Part shown: in pieces, positions 9,411-17,738 of the stretch | Layout of the letters: every line of letters begins with the position of its first letter | How positions within the stretch are numbered: the stretch's first letter is position 1 | Assembly: GCA_963758025.1 (NCBI GenBank) | Contig: CAVWUA010000027.1 | Span: 10,217 to 74,216 of the forward strand | Reading direction: 5' to 3' | Source: CAVWUA01 sp963758025 | Lineage (GTDB): Bacteria; Planctomycetota; Planctomycetia; Isosphaerales; Isosphaeraceae | DNA: 64,000 nt | The notes under the pieces: model-generated | Told to the model about the DNA's origin: nothing | What the model saw: only the letters and a program-made list of their open reading frames with translations | Database searches by the model: none | Position numbers and translations under genes: made by a program

Positions 9411-10154
9411 TTACCCGTCGTGGCCGGTGGCGGCGAGCCGACGCCGCTCCAGTTCCGGCATCAGCAGGCTGAGGAAGTCCTGGCAAGGGCCGTCGCCGTC
9501 CACATATTCCCGCTCGGAGATCGGCCGCGCCACGTGCACCTTGTACATGCCGGGAATGCGCTCGATGTCCTTGTGCTGGACCATGAACGGGTTCCATTGG
9601 CCGTTATACCACCAGGAATAAACAACCTGTTGCCATTCCGCCTGGCCCCCTTCCCCCTTGGCGTAAACCATGCTCTTGAATGGCAAGGACCGCGACTCTT
9701 CGCCCGCCAGCTCAACCTCCCGGACGCGGGTCTTGCCGAATTGATGGTAACCGGCCACCGGGTAGCAGTTTTCGGGCGAATGGACGTACACCTGATCGGC
9801 CGGGCCGTACAGGACGATGACGCTCAGACGCACGCCGGTGCGCCGGTCCACATAGGTCCGGGAGATGTGATCGACGGCGCCGGTGGCCCGCGCGATCGTC
9901 GGGTCCAGCGTGTCGGCCTCTCCTTCCCAGGGGCCGAGCGTCATCGGCAGTTCTTCGAGCGGGAAGGGGCTGACCCGGCCGGTCCGCAGCTCCGCGTTGA
10001 CCTGCGACTGCTGCCAGAACCGTAGCGCTCCGCTGGCGCCCACCAGCGCGACGGCCAGGCCCACGCGTACCCAGATCCCCGCGCGGTAGCGGCCACGCGA
10101 ACGTTCCGGTTCAGCAACCGGAGCGGCGGTCTGGGAATCGAGGGTGAGACTCAT
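9411..10154 (-). CDS. Exosortase-associated EpsI-family protein
   Basis: About 247-residue membrane-anchored protein and first gene of the operon. One N-terminal membrane helix (VRVGLAVALVGASGALRFW) is followed by a periplasmic EpsI-like domain. Family hallmarks include LPMTLGPWEG, VHSPENCYPVAGY with the conserved Cys, and VYSWWYNGQ. EpsI proteins are known partners of exosortases in EPS/PEP-CTERM loci, but their chemistry is unclear. I chose MSLTLDSQ at 10154 over 10220 because it gives the shorter, usual cytoplasmic tail; the ribosome binding site there is weak, so the start is uncertain. Confidence 0.87.
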   Translation of the reverse strand: MSLTLDSQTAAPVAEPERSRGRYRAGIWVRVGLAVALVGASGALRFWQQSQVNAELRTGRVSPFPLEELPMTLGPWEGEADTLDPTIARATGAVDHISRTYVDRRTGVRLSVIVLYGPADQVYVHSPENCYPVAGYHQFGKTRVREVELAGEESRSLPFKSMVYAKGEGGQAEWQQVVYSWWYNGQWNPFMVQHKDIERIPGMYKVHVARPISEREYVDGDGPCQDFLSLLMPELERRRLAATGHDG

Positions 10155-10447
10155 GCGGATCACTCGTTCCGGTGGACGATTCCCGAAGTCATTCGGGCCG
10201 AGACGGAAAACAACGTGCAACGTCTAGCAAACGTCGTGGACAGCGCTCTAGTTTAGCGTGTGATCCTCCCCGAGGTAAAGTGGCGGTCTGGTGGAAAACT
10301 GTTCTTTTGTTGATCCTAGAAGACACATCACCACGGCCTTGACCATAGCGAACAAACGTTGACGGGTTCCCTTGACAGGGGCCAGACATCATCGCCTAAC
10401 ATGATTGTTCGCCTTTTGTCCGGTTACTTCAGGAGCTCTCGATCACT
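10155..10447. promoter_or_regulatory. Divergent promoter region between the EPS operon and the TPR gene
   Basis: This gap separates the minus-strand operon from the plus-strand TPR gene and must hold both promoters. For the TPR gene, TTGACA at 10372-10377 and TAACAT at 10397-10402 are 19 bases apart, a slightly long spacer. AGGAG at 10431-10435 is its ribosome binding site. On the minus strand a TAAACT -10-like hexamer lies near 10245 with no clear -35. Confidence 0.4.
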
Positions 10448-13400
10448 ATGAACCGCCCCAGCCGGAAGAAATGGCGTGTCAACGTCCGCGCCCTGATCAT
10501 CCTGGGAATCATTCTGGGCATCGGTCTGCCCACCTTCGCCGTCTGGAACCTCTGGCAGAACTGGTCGGGCCGCTCCGTTCTGCTCCACCAGGCGGAGATC
10601 CAGATGGAGGCCGACCCGCCGCGCCCGGACCTGGCTCTAATCTACCTGACGGAGTACCTGAAGACCCGGCCGAATGATCCGGTGGCGCTGGAGAAGAAGG
10701 CGAAGATCCTGGCCGACTCGGCGCAGTTGCCCGAGCATCTCGAATCGGCCATCGCCCTGAACGAGCACGCGCTGCGGCTGGCGCCCGAGGCGCCGCACAG
10801 CCAGGAGATCCGCCGCCGGCTGGTCGAGCTGTATCTCCGCCTGGGCATGTACGTTGGGGCCGACAACGTGCAGTTGCAGACGGCCGAGTCGATCGCCCGT
10901 GATCTGATCGAGCGCGACGGCAAGAAGGCCAACGCCCAATCACTCCGCCTGCTGGGTGAGGTCCTGGAGCTGCAATTCGCGCTGGGCAAGGATCAGAAGG
11001 TGCTGGACGAGGCGATCACGTTCTACGAGCGGGCGCATCAGGCCGATCCCCACGACATCACGATTGCCGAGTCGCTGGCGTGGGCCTACGAGGGACAGCG
11101 CAAGCCGCCCCAGCCGTCCAAGGCCGCCGCGGTGCTCGACGCTCTGTTGAAGGCCGAGCCGACGGCGGCAACCCGCCTGGCCCGGTTCCGCCACAACCTC
11201 CGCGCCGAACTGGCGGAGACCGACCCGGACGCCAAGGAGCGTTACATCCAGCAGGCCGCCGAGGAGCTGCGGCAGGCCGTCGCGCTGGCGCCGGACGACA
11301 CCGACGTCTTGCTGACGGCGGCCGAGTTCGCCCTCCAGAACCACGACACCGACGAGGCCCGGCGCTACTACGACCGCATCGCCGGCACCGAGCGCGACAC
11401 CCTCCGCGCCCGGCTGATCCGGGGCCTGATCGAGATGGCCGAGAACCAGACCGACAACGCGATCGAGAGCTGGCGGGAGGGCCTGCTGGCGACCGGCGGC
11501 ACCAACGTCGATCTGACGTGGCGGCTGGCGTACATCCTCCTGCGGCAGGGTCGCCTGGAGGAGGCCGAGCCCCTCTTGCGGCAATACCGCCGCCTGACCG
11601 GCGGGCCGACCCCCTCCCCCACGTATTACTTCCTCAGCGGGCTGCGCCTTCTGCGGATGAACCAGCCGGGTGAGGCGATCAAGGAGCTGGAAAAGGCCCA
11701 GTTCAAGGTCGATTCGACCATGCAGGCGCAGGTCCTCTACGCCCTCGGTCAAGCCTACGAGGCAACCCGCGACCAGGCGACGGCCCTGGATTCCTACGAG
11801 AAGGCGACGCGGCTCTCCCCCAAGTGGATCCAGCCCCGCCTGGCCCGCATCCAGATCCTCCAGAGCAACGAGCCGCAACAAGCCCTTACCGAGCTGGAGC
11901 TGGCCCGCGCCGATCTTCCCGACGATCCCGCCCTGCTCTTGCTCCGCGCCCGCGCCGAGCTGAGCGCGCAACAGGCCCTGCCCGAGGACCGACGGTCCTG
12001 GGAACGCCTGGACCAGGCCCTCGACCAGTTGCGGACGCTCGCCCCGGACACCCCTGGCCTGGTCCTGCTGGAGGCCGACCGGCTGGCCGTGCAGGGGAAG
12101 CTCGACGAGGCCATCCAGCGGCTCTCGCAGGCCGTCCGGCATGACCCGTCGCGCGCCGAACTCTGGGTGGCCTGGGCAAACGCCTTGCTGCGCCAGGGGC
12201 AGACCGAGGAGGCCCTGCGCGTTCTCCAGCAGGCCGCCGCGCCCGACGCCGCCGGCGACAACGCCACGCTGCGGATCGTCCGCGCCCAGTTGCTCACGGC
12301 ACTGAACCGGGGCTCCGAGGCCCGCGCCGCCCTCGTCCACAAGGACGAGAACCTCCCCCCCGACGAGCGGGCCCGGGTCTGGCAGGAACTGGGCAACCTG
12401 CTCCGCCAGCGGAACGAGATGGACGAGGCGCGCAAGGCCTACCAGCACTGGGCGACGCTCGCCCCGGACGACCCCCAGCCCCAGCTCATCCTGATGGAGC
12501 TGGCCCTGGAACAAGGCGATGAGACGGCCGAGACCCAGGCCATCGAGGCCCTGAAACAGCCCCGCCTGGGAGGCCCCGAGGGCCTCTTCTACCGCATCGC
12601 CCACGCCCAGCGGCTGATCCGCGAAGCCGGACTCGACGAGGACGGCCAGCCGCGCGCGGAGCCCGACGCCCGGAGACTCGACGAGGCCGAGGACCTGATC
12701 GAGCGGATTCGCATCGACGCCCCCCGCCAGCGGTTCGGATACCTGCTCCAGGGCCGGCTCCTGGAACTGCGAGACCGGCCGGACGAGGCGATCCAGGCGT
12801 ACGAGCAGGCCCTCGACTACGGCGGCGGCCAGACGGCCACGACCGCCTTGATCCGGCTCTACACCCAGCAGAACCGCCTGGCCGACCTGGAGAAGCTCCG
12901 ACGCCGCGCCGACGTGCAGGCGCAAAGCATCGTCCAGCTCTCGACCCCCGAGCTGATCCGTGCCGGCCATGCCGAGGCCGCCGCGCAGCTCGCCGCGCAG
13001 CTCGTCGCCGGCGACCCCAACAGCCTCGATTCCCACCTCTGGCAGGCCCGCGTCCTGAACACCCTGGGCAAGCCCGAACAGGCCGAGCAGAGCATCCGCG
13101 AGGCCATCGAGCGCAACCCCGGCAAGGCCGCCCCCTGGCTGAGCCTCCTGTTCTTCCAGATCGGCCAGAAGAAGGACACCGACACCCTGGCCAGGACCAT
13201 CGACCAGCTCAAGGCCAACACCCAGAACGTCGAGCACCCCGAACTCCTCTGGGCCCAGTGCTACCGCGCCGCCGGAATGACCGAGCAGGCCGAAGCCGCC
13301 TACGACGCCGCCTTGACGAAGTGGCCCAACGACGCGAACGTCGTGCGGGCCGCCGTCAACTTCTTCGAGACCAACGGCCAGAAGGACAAGGCCGAGGCCG

Positions 13401-14815
13401 AGCTTCGCGCCCTGATCCAGCGCAACCCGGCCGTCCGGACCGACCCGGCCCGGCGCTGGGTCGTGGCCGAGCTGGCCCTGCTCCTCTCGCAGAAGCCCAA
13501 GGACCCCAACGCCTGGCAGGAAGCCTGGGACCTGGTCAAACCCTCCCAGGAGCGGCCCGACACTCCGGAAGACCGGCTGGCCCGCGCCATCGTCCTGATC
13601 CGAGGCGGGACGATGCCCGACCGGATCGACCGCGCCGCCACGCTGCTGGAAGAGCTCGTGCAGGACCTCCGCCCCGACCTGCCGAACGCCCAGCTCGCCC
13701 GGAACCTGCTGGTCAATCTCTACAAGAGCCGCGGCGAGCACGAGAAGGCCAGCGCCCTGCTCAGCGCGACCGCCGCCGGCACGACCAACACCGTCTCGAT
13801 CGCCACCTATGCCGAGTCCTTGCTCAACGCCGGCAAGATCGATGAGGCCGAGCAGCAGCTCCGCCGGCTCGAACGGGCCGCGCCGGACAACCTGGTCACG
13901 CTCAAGCTGCACGCCATGATCCTGAAGGCCAGGGACCAGCTCGACGAGGCCGCGAAGGTCCTGGAGCAAGCCTATGACCGCAAGGAATCGACCCCCGAGG
14001 GGGAAATGCTGGGCCGGGAGATCCTCGGGTTGCTCGGCGGCGTGGCGGGTGAGCCGGCGATCCCCGGTCAACTGGAAACCGCCGCGCGGATCGGCCGTCG
14101 CGTCGCCGAGCGCTGGCCCGCCGCCTCCTGGATGCTCGCCCGGATCCTGATCCGCCAGGGGCGGGATCACTTCGACGAGGCGATGACCCAGGCCCAGCGC
14201 GCCGTCGAGGCCGCCAGGCCCGGACGCGACCTGTTCGAGGCCGCCGGGGCCGCCCTCGGGCTGGCCAACGCGCCGGAGGCCCCCGAAGGGTTGGCCGCCC
14301 GCGCGGACCAGGTCCTGGAGACCGCCCGCCAGACCGACCCCGGAAACTTCCACCTGCTGGTCATGAGCGCCTCATTGCGACACGCCCAGGGGAACTATCC
14401 CGAGGAGGTGGCGTTCTACCAGAAGGCCCGCGAGGCCAACCCCACCGACTTCGTCTTCCTGAACAACATGGCCTGGACCCTCTCCGAGGAGCTGGACAGG
14501 CCCGAGGAGGCGCTGGAGGTCATCAACGACCTGCTCGGCCGCCTGCCGAACGACATCCCCCAGTTCCTCGACACCCGCGCCATGATCCAGATTCGCCTCG
14601 ACCAGCCCGAGAAGGCCATCGCCGACCTGAAGAGGGTCGTCGAGATCGACCCCAAGCGCGGCGTGTACCAGTACCACCTGGCCCGCGCCTACCTGAAGGC
14701 CGGCGACGAGGACGCCTTCCGCAAACATCGCGACCTCGCCCGCGATGCCGGCCTGACGGTCCAGGACGTCGAGCCGAGCGAACGCGAGGAGATGGAACAG
14801 CTCATGAAGAAATGA
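10448..14815 (+). CDS. Membrane-anchored giant TPR protein of the exosortase/EPS locus
   Basis: 1455-residue protein with one N-terminal membrane segment (ALIILGIILGIGLPTFAVWNL, about 15-35) and the rest made almost wholly of tetratricopeptide repeats. Examples are EEALRVLQQAAAPDA, DEAIQAYEQALDYGG and EKAIADLKRVVEIDP near the C-terminus. TPR arrays are protein-docking scaffolds. Similar large TPR proteins accompany exosortase/EPS loci (PrsT-like), so a role in envelope assembly or secretion is likely but inferred. The start is supported by AGGAG 13 bases upstream and by the membrane anchor directly after it. The gene is divergent from the EPS operon and ends at a strong hairpin. Confidence 0.85.
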   Translation: MNRPSRKKWRVNVRALIILGIILGIGLPTFAVWNLWQNWSGRSVLLHQAEIQMEADPPRPDLALIYLTEYLKTRPNDPVALEKKAKILADSAQLPEHLESAIALNEHALRLAPEAPHSQEIRRRLVELYLRLGMYVGADNVQLQTAESIARDLIERDGKKANAQSLRLLGEVLELQFALGKDQKVLDEAITFYERAHQADPHDITIAESLAWAYEGQRKPPQPSKAAAVLDALLKAEPTAATRLARFRHNLRAELAETDPDAKERYIQQAAEELRQAVALAPDDTDVLLTAAEFALQNHDTDEARRYYDRIAGTERDTLRARLIRGLIEMAENQTDNAIESWREGLLATGGTNVDLTWRLAYILLRQGRLEEAEPLLRQYRRLTGGPTPSPTYYFLSGLRLLRMNQPGEAIKELEKAQFKVDSTMQAQVLYALGQAYEATRDQATALDSYEKATRLSPKWIQPRLARIQILQSNEPQQALTELELARADLPDDPALLLLRARAELSAQQALPEDRRSWERLDQALDQLRTLAPDTPGLVLLEADRLAVQGKLDEAIQRLSQAVRHDPSRAELWVAWANALLRQGQTEEALRVLQQAAAPDAAGDNATLRIVRAQLLTALNRGSEARAALVHKDENLPPDERARVWQELGNLLRQRNEMDEARKAYQHWATLAPDDPQPQLILMELALEQGDETAETQAIEALKQPRLGGPEGLFYRIAHAQRLIREAGLDEDGQPRAEPDARRLDEAEDLIERIRIDAPRQRFGYLLQGRLLELRDRPDEAIQAYEQALDYGGGQTATTALIRLYTQQNRLADLEKLRRRADVQAQSIVQLSTPELIRAGHAEAAAQLAAQLVAGDPNSLDSHLWQARVLNTLGKPEQAEQSIREAIERNPGKAAPWLSLLFFQIGQKKDTDTLARTIDQLKANTQNVEHPELLWAQCYRAAGMTEQAEAAYDAALTKWPNDANVVRAAVNFFETNGQKDKAEAELRALIQRNPAVRTDPARRWVVAELALLLSQKPKDPNAWQEAWDLVKPSQERPDTPEDRLARAIVLIRGGTMPDRIDRAATLLEELVQDLRPDLPNAQLARNLLVNLYKSRGEHEKASALLSATAAGTTNTVSIATYAESLLNAGKIDEAEQQLRRLERAAPDNLVTLKLHAMILKARDQLDEAAKVLEQAYDRKESTPEGEMLGREILGLLGGVAGEPAIPGQLETAARIGRRVAERWPAASWMLARILIRQGRDHFDEAMTQAQRAVEAARPGRDLFEAAGAALGLANAPEAPEGLAARADQVLETARQTDPGNFHLLVMSASLRHAQGNYPEEVAFYQKAREANPTDFVFLNNMAWTLSEELDRPEEALEVINDLLGRLPNDIPQFLDTRAMIQIRLDQPEKAIADLKRVVEIDPKRGVYQYHLARAYLKAGDEDAFRKHRDLARDAGLTVQDVEPSEREEMEQLMKK

Positions 14816-14846
14816 GCCCGATGGCCAACGCGGAGCAAAACGCGAA

Positions 14847-14883
14847 ACGGCCCGGAGGGTGGGAAATCCGCCCTCCGGGCCGT
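14847..14883. terminator. Bidirectional hairpin between convergent genes
   Basis: A perfect 12-bp inverted repeat, CGGCCCGGAGGG at 14848-14859 and its complement at 14871-14882, extended by one A-T pair, with an 11-base loop. It lies between the TPR gene (plus) and the PEP-CTERM gene (minus). No strong T-run is present on the plus side, but A residues at 14845-14847 would give a short U-run on the minus side. Confidence 0.75.
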
Positions 14884-14918
14884 GGTGTTGCCAGATCAGG
14901 TCCACGCGCTCCCGACGG

Positions 14919-15623
14919 TCAGGCGATCCCTTGCGTAATCTGCATCCGACGACGCAGGCCCAGACCGATCAGGCCGACAAAGCCGATGCCGCACATCACC
15001 ACGCTCGATGGCTCGGGAACGGCGGGAGCGGAAATGCGGGCCGAGATCTTCGTGTCGCCCGAGATCGGGGCATTGATCGCCAGCGCGCCACCGGGGCTGA
15101 GGTTCCGCAGAGCGTACGTGACCGGCGGCGTACTCCCGATGGCCCCCGTCGTGTTGCTAAAATTGATCTCCAGCGTGCTCTGCCGCATCGACACGAACCC
15201 CGTGAGCACGCCCTGGAAAACCTCCGATCCCGCCGGTGTGGGCATCGTCTGGTTCACCGTCAGCGTGAATGTCACGTCGTTGGGCGCCGCCGGCGCGTCC
15301 AGCCGCGTCCCGCCCACCTGGGTGAAGGTGAACGTTCCCAGGTCGCTGAACGTGAAGGGGGTGGCGTCCACCGTCAACGTGTTCTGTCCGTTGAACCGGA
15401 GCGTGGTCATGTTCGTGCCATCGGTGAGCGTCAACACGTTGTTCGTGCCGCCCCCCGCCGACGAGATGATCGCGCTGCCGTTCGGGTTCGACTGCGCGAA
15501 CTGACCCATGGTGGAATAGGTTACGTTCGTGGCCTGGGCGTCCGTCCCCAAGGCCCCCAGCGCGAACGCGAGGCCCCCCAGAAGGGAAGTCCATCGTAAA
15601 ATACCGTGTGTCCGTCGAAACAC
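14919..15623 (-). CDS. PEP-CTERM sorting-domain protein
   Basis: 234-residue secreted protein and likely exosortase substrate. Residues 1-31 form a signal peptide (GGLAFALGALGTDAQA). The middle is a Thr/Asn-rich beta-sheet region with no recognised enzyme motif. The C-terminus is a complete PEP-CTERM signal: VPEPSS at 202-207, a hydrophobic helix (VVMCGIGFVGLIGLGL) and RRR at 224-226. The start codon is GTG, preceded by GAGGAGG seven bases upstream. Its function after sorting is unknown. The only exosortase in the window is at 5822-6787. Confidence 0.9.
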   Translation of the reverse strand: MFRRTHGILRWTSLLGGLAFALGALGTDAQATNVTYSTMGQFAQSNPNGSAIISSAGGGTNNVLTLTDGTNMTTLRFNGQNTLTVDATPFTFSDLGTFTFTQVGGTRLDAPAAPNDVTFTLTVNQTMPTPAGSEVFQGVLTGFVSMRQSTLEINFSNTTGAIGSTPPVTYALRNLSPGGALAINAPISGDTKISARISAPAVPEPSSVVMCGIGFVGLIGLGLRRRMQITQGIA

Positions 15624-16201
15624 GCTTACGCCTCCTCTCGGTGAGAAAATCAGTGCTACGGGTGTGGTTACGAGGCATGACGACCGCTGAGCTCAAGAAA
15701 CCCGATGCCCCTCCGATCGATCGGAGAGGTCTCTCGGGCGTGAACCCGAACGGTCACGGATTCACTGGATTCGTTCCGGGAGAGGTCCTGTTCCGGGTGG
15801 TCCTCTCGAACCCGAACTCGCAGTTTGTTACTTTCGCAAGGAAATGTCAACGATTAAATAACAAAACTCTTAATAATGTTGCTATACGCACAAAAAGCCC
15901 AGGCGCGGAAAGCCCCCCGGCACGCGCCCTGCCGGATCCTCTCGGGGCAAGCGGCGCGGGCGGTTCCTGATTCCAGGACCAGGAGCGGAACGAATCCGTT
16001 CGGTTTTGTCCGAGAATTCCATCGAAATACTCGCGTTTTCCATGCCAACGAAATGATTCAAACTCGTGAGGAGTCCCCCACGTGTTGAAAAAAGCGAACG
16101 TTCCACGATTCTTGAAGAGATCCGCGCGGATACTTTCCCGGAACCGGGAACGGACGGAGACCCAGGGCGCGGTGGAGAGGTGTGGTTCACAATGAGCGAC
16201 G
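15624..16201. other. 578-base intergenic region upstream of PEP-CTERM and FHA genes
   Basis: No gene is visible. It is divergent, serving the PEP-CTERM gene (minus) and the FHA gene (plus). On the minus strand TTGACA at 15850-15845 and CAAACT at 15827-15822 are 17 bases apart in an A/T-rich patch (15825-15895) and form a plausible promoter. The long leader (about 200 bases) between this and the GTG start contains small imperfect inverted repeats. Confidence 0.4.
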
Positions 16202-17476
16202 ATGACCACGAAACGAACGCCTCTGTGGGTGGATGGCGAGATCGTGCTGCGGCCCCGAGATCCGCGAGGCCACGCCGGGCCGATCCAGCGGATCGTCCGG
16301 CCGTATGCGCTGATCGGCCGTTCCGAGGAGATGGACGTGCGGATCGACACCGCGGACGCCAGCGCCCGGCATGTGTATCTGCACCTGGACCGCCGGGGCC
16401 TGTTCGCCGTGGACCTGGCCACCCGCACGGGGACCCGCTTCGGCGGCGAGGCGGTCAGCTCCTCCTGGCTCCGCCCGGGCGACTCCCTCGAGGTCGCCGG
16501 CTGGGCGGTCGAGATCCTGGGCGTGCGGATCGCCGGCACGTCGCGGGAGGACCTCGCCAACCCACCAAGCGACAACGCCGCCGGCCCCCTGGCCGACTCC
16601 ACCGGCGCCCCCTTGGCCCACGTCACCCTGCGCCCCTCGCGAGACTACCGGCCGTTCTGGACGGTCAATTCCGAACTGGTGTTTCTCGGCCGCTCCGCCG
16701 CCTGCGGCATTCAGCTCGATGGCGCCCTTACCGCGCGCATCCATTGCGCCCTGGTGCGCACCGCGACGGCGGCCTACATCGCCGACCTCAGCGGCCGGGG
16801 CCTGCGGCTCAACGGCCGGCTCGTGCGGCATGCCGTCGCGCTCGCGCACCGCGATCGGCTGACCATCGGCGCGGAACGATTCACGGTGCAACTGGAACCG
16901 GCCGTCACGCCGGGCACGGGGCTGGCCCGACAGTCGCCCCCCACGCCCGACAGGGACGACGCGATCCCCACCCAGATCGCCGCGCGGGACCAGCCCGGCG
17001 CGTGGCTTTCCGCCAGCCCCCACGCGGCCCTGCCCCCCGAACTGGCGGGCCTGCCTCCCGAGCAAGCTCAGACGGCCCTGTTCGCCTGGATGATGGGCCA
17101 GATCCAGGCCACCCAGAGCGAGATGCTCCGCCGCCAGGACGAGTTCCGCCGCGAGGTCGTCCTGGCCGTCCGCGTCTTGCACGAGGACCACGAGCAGACC
17201 CTCGAACAGCACCACGCGCAGGTCGAGCAGATCCAGCAGGAGCTTCACGCCCTGCGTGAGGACATCCGCCAGCGTTTCGCCGCCACGCCCCCTGCCGCCT
17301 CCCCGCCGAGCCTCCCCAAGCCCCCCCCGCTGAAGGTCCCCCCCGCCGAGTCCTCACCGGGCAACCCCCAGGACGCCACCTCCTGGCTCCTCGACCGCCT
17401 CAACACCCTGGAGCAGCAGAACCAATCCTCCTGGAAGTCCCTCCTGAACCGCCTGGGCAACAATCCCCGCCGTTGA
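16202..17476 (+). CDS. Double FHA-domain protein with coiled-coil C-terminus
   Basis: 424-residue cytoplasmic protein with two forkhead-associated domains, which bind phosphothreonine. FHA1 spans about 35-110 (YALIGRSEEMDVRI, then SARHVYL). FHA2 spans about 160-235 (VFLGRSAACGIQL, then ARIHCALV and SGRGLRLNG). A proline-rich linker leads to a coiled coil at about 300-350 (QSEMLRRQDEFRREVVLAV, then EQIQQELHALREDIRQ) and a short Gln/Asn-rich tail. A better ribosome site (GGAGAGG) is nearer an out-of-frame ATG at 16192, so the start is uncertain. Its last two fifths are duplicated in inverted orientation at 60074-60827. Confidence 0.8.
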   Translation: MTTKRTPLWVDGEIVLRPRDPRGHAGPIQRIVRPYALIGRSEEMDVRIDTADASARHVYLHLDRRGLFAVDLATRTGTRFGGEAVSSSWLRPGDSLEVAGWAVEILGVRIAGTSREDLANPPSDNAAGPLADSTGAPLAHVTLRPSRDYRPFWTVNSELVFLGRSAACGIQLDGALTARIHCALVRTATAAYIADLSGRGLRLNGRLVRHAVALAHRDRLTIGAERFTVQLEPAVTPGTGLARQSPPTPDRDDAIPTQIAARDQPGAWLSASPHAALPPELAGLPPEQAQTALFAWMMGQIQATQSEMLRRQDEFRREVVLAVRVLHEDHEQTLEQHHAQVEQIQQELHALREDIRQRFAATPPAASPPSLPKPPPLKVPPAESSPGNPQDATSWLLDRLNTLEQQNQSSWKSLLNRLGNNPRR

Positions 17477-17601
17477 ACGTCCGCGTCCCCCTCCGGCCGC
17501 GCCTCGCCACGCCGGGAAGCGGTCTCGGGAAAACGGTCGTTCAAGGAGATCCGCTGGTCTCTGCCGTCAAGGGGCAACCGACCTATAAGCGGCCTTTATG
17601 T
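16849..17601 (+). repeat. Long inverted duplication, copy 1 (3' part of FHA gene)
   Basis: 753 bases that recur nearly identically in reverse orientation at 60074-60827. It begins at CCGCGATCGGCTGACC within FHA2, runs through the stop codon at 17476 and ends at CGGCCTTTATGT. Only scattered substitutions and one extra C in the second copy distinguish them. Confidence 0.9.
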
Positions 17602-17668
17602 CAGGAATCCCTGCATGTTGGTGTGAATATTCGGTGGAAACTGATTAACTCCTCCATGCGCAACGATG

Positions 17669-17709
17669 ACGGCGGCGGACATTCCTTTCGGGGGAACGTC
17701 CGCCGCCGT
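17669..17709. terminator. Bidirectional hairpin between the FHA gene and giant gene 1
   Basis: A 17-base inverted repeat, ACGGCGGCGGACATTCC at 17669-17685 and its near-complement at 17693-17709 (one mismatch), with a seven-base loop. It lies between two convergent genes and can serve both. Confidence 0.75.
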
Positions 17710-17738
17710 CGTGGTGTGGTTGGTACGCCCGGTTTGGA

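Noticed and set aside
10940..14353. 1137-codon open frame on the minus strand
   Set aside because: Antisense to the TPR gene, whose sense frame has clear TPRs and a membrane anchor.
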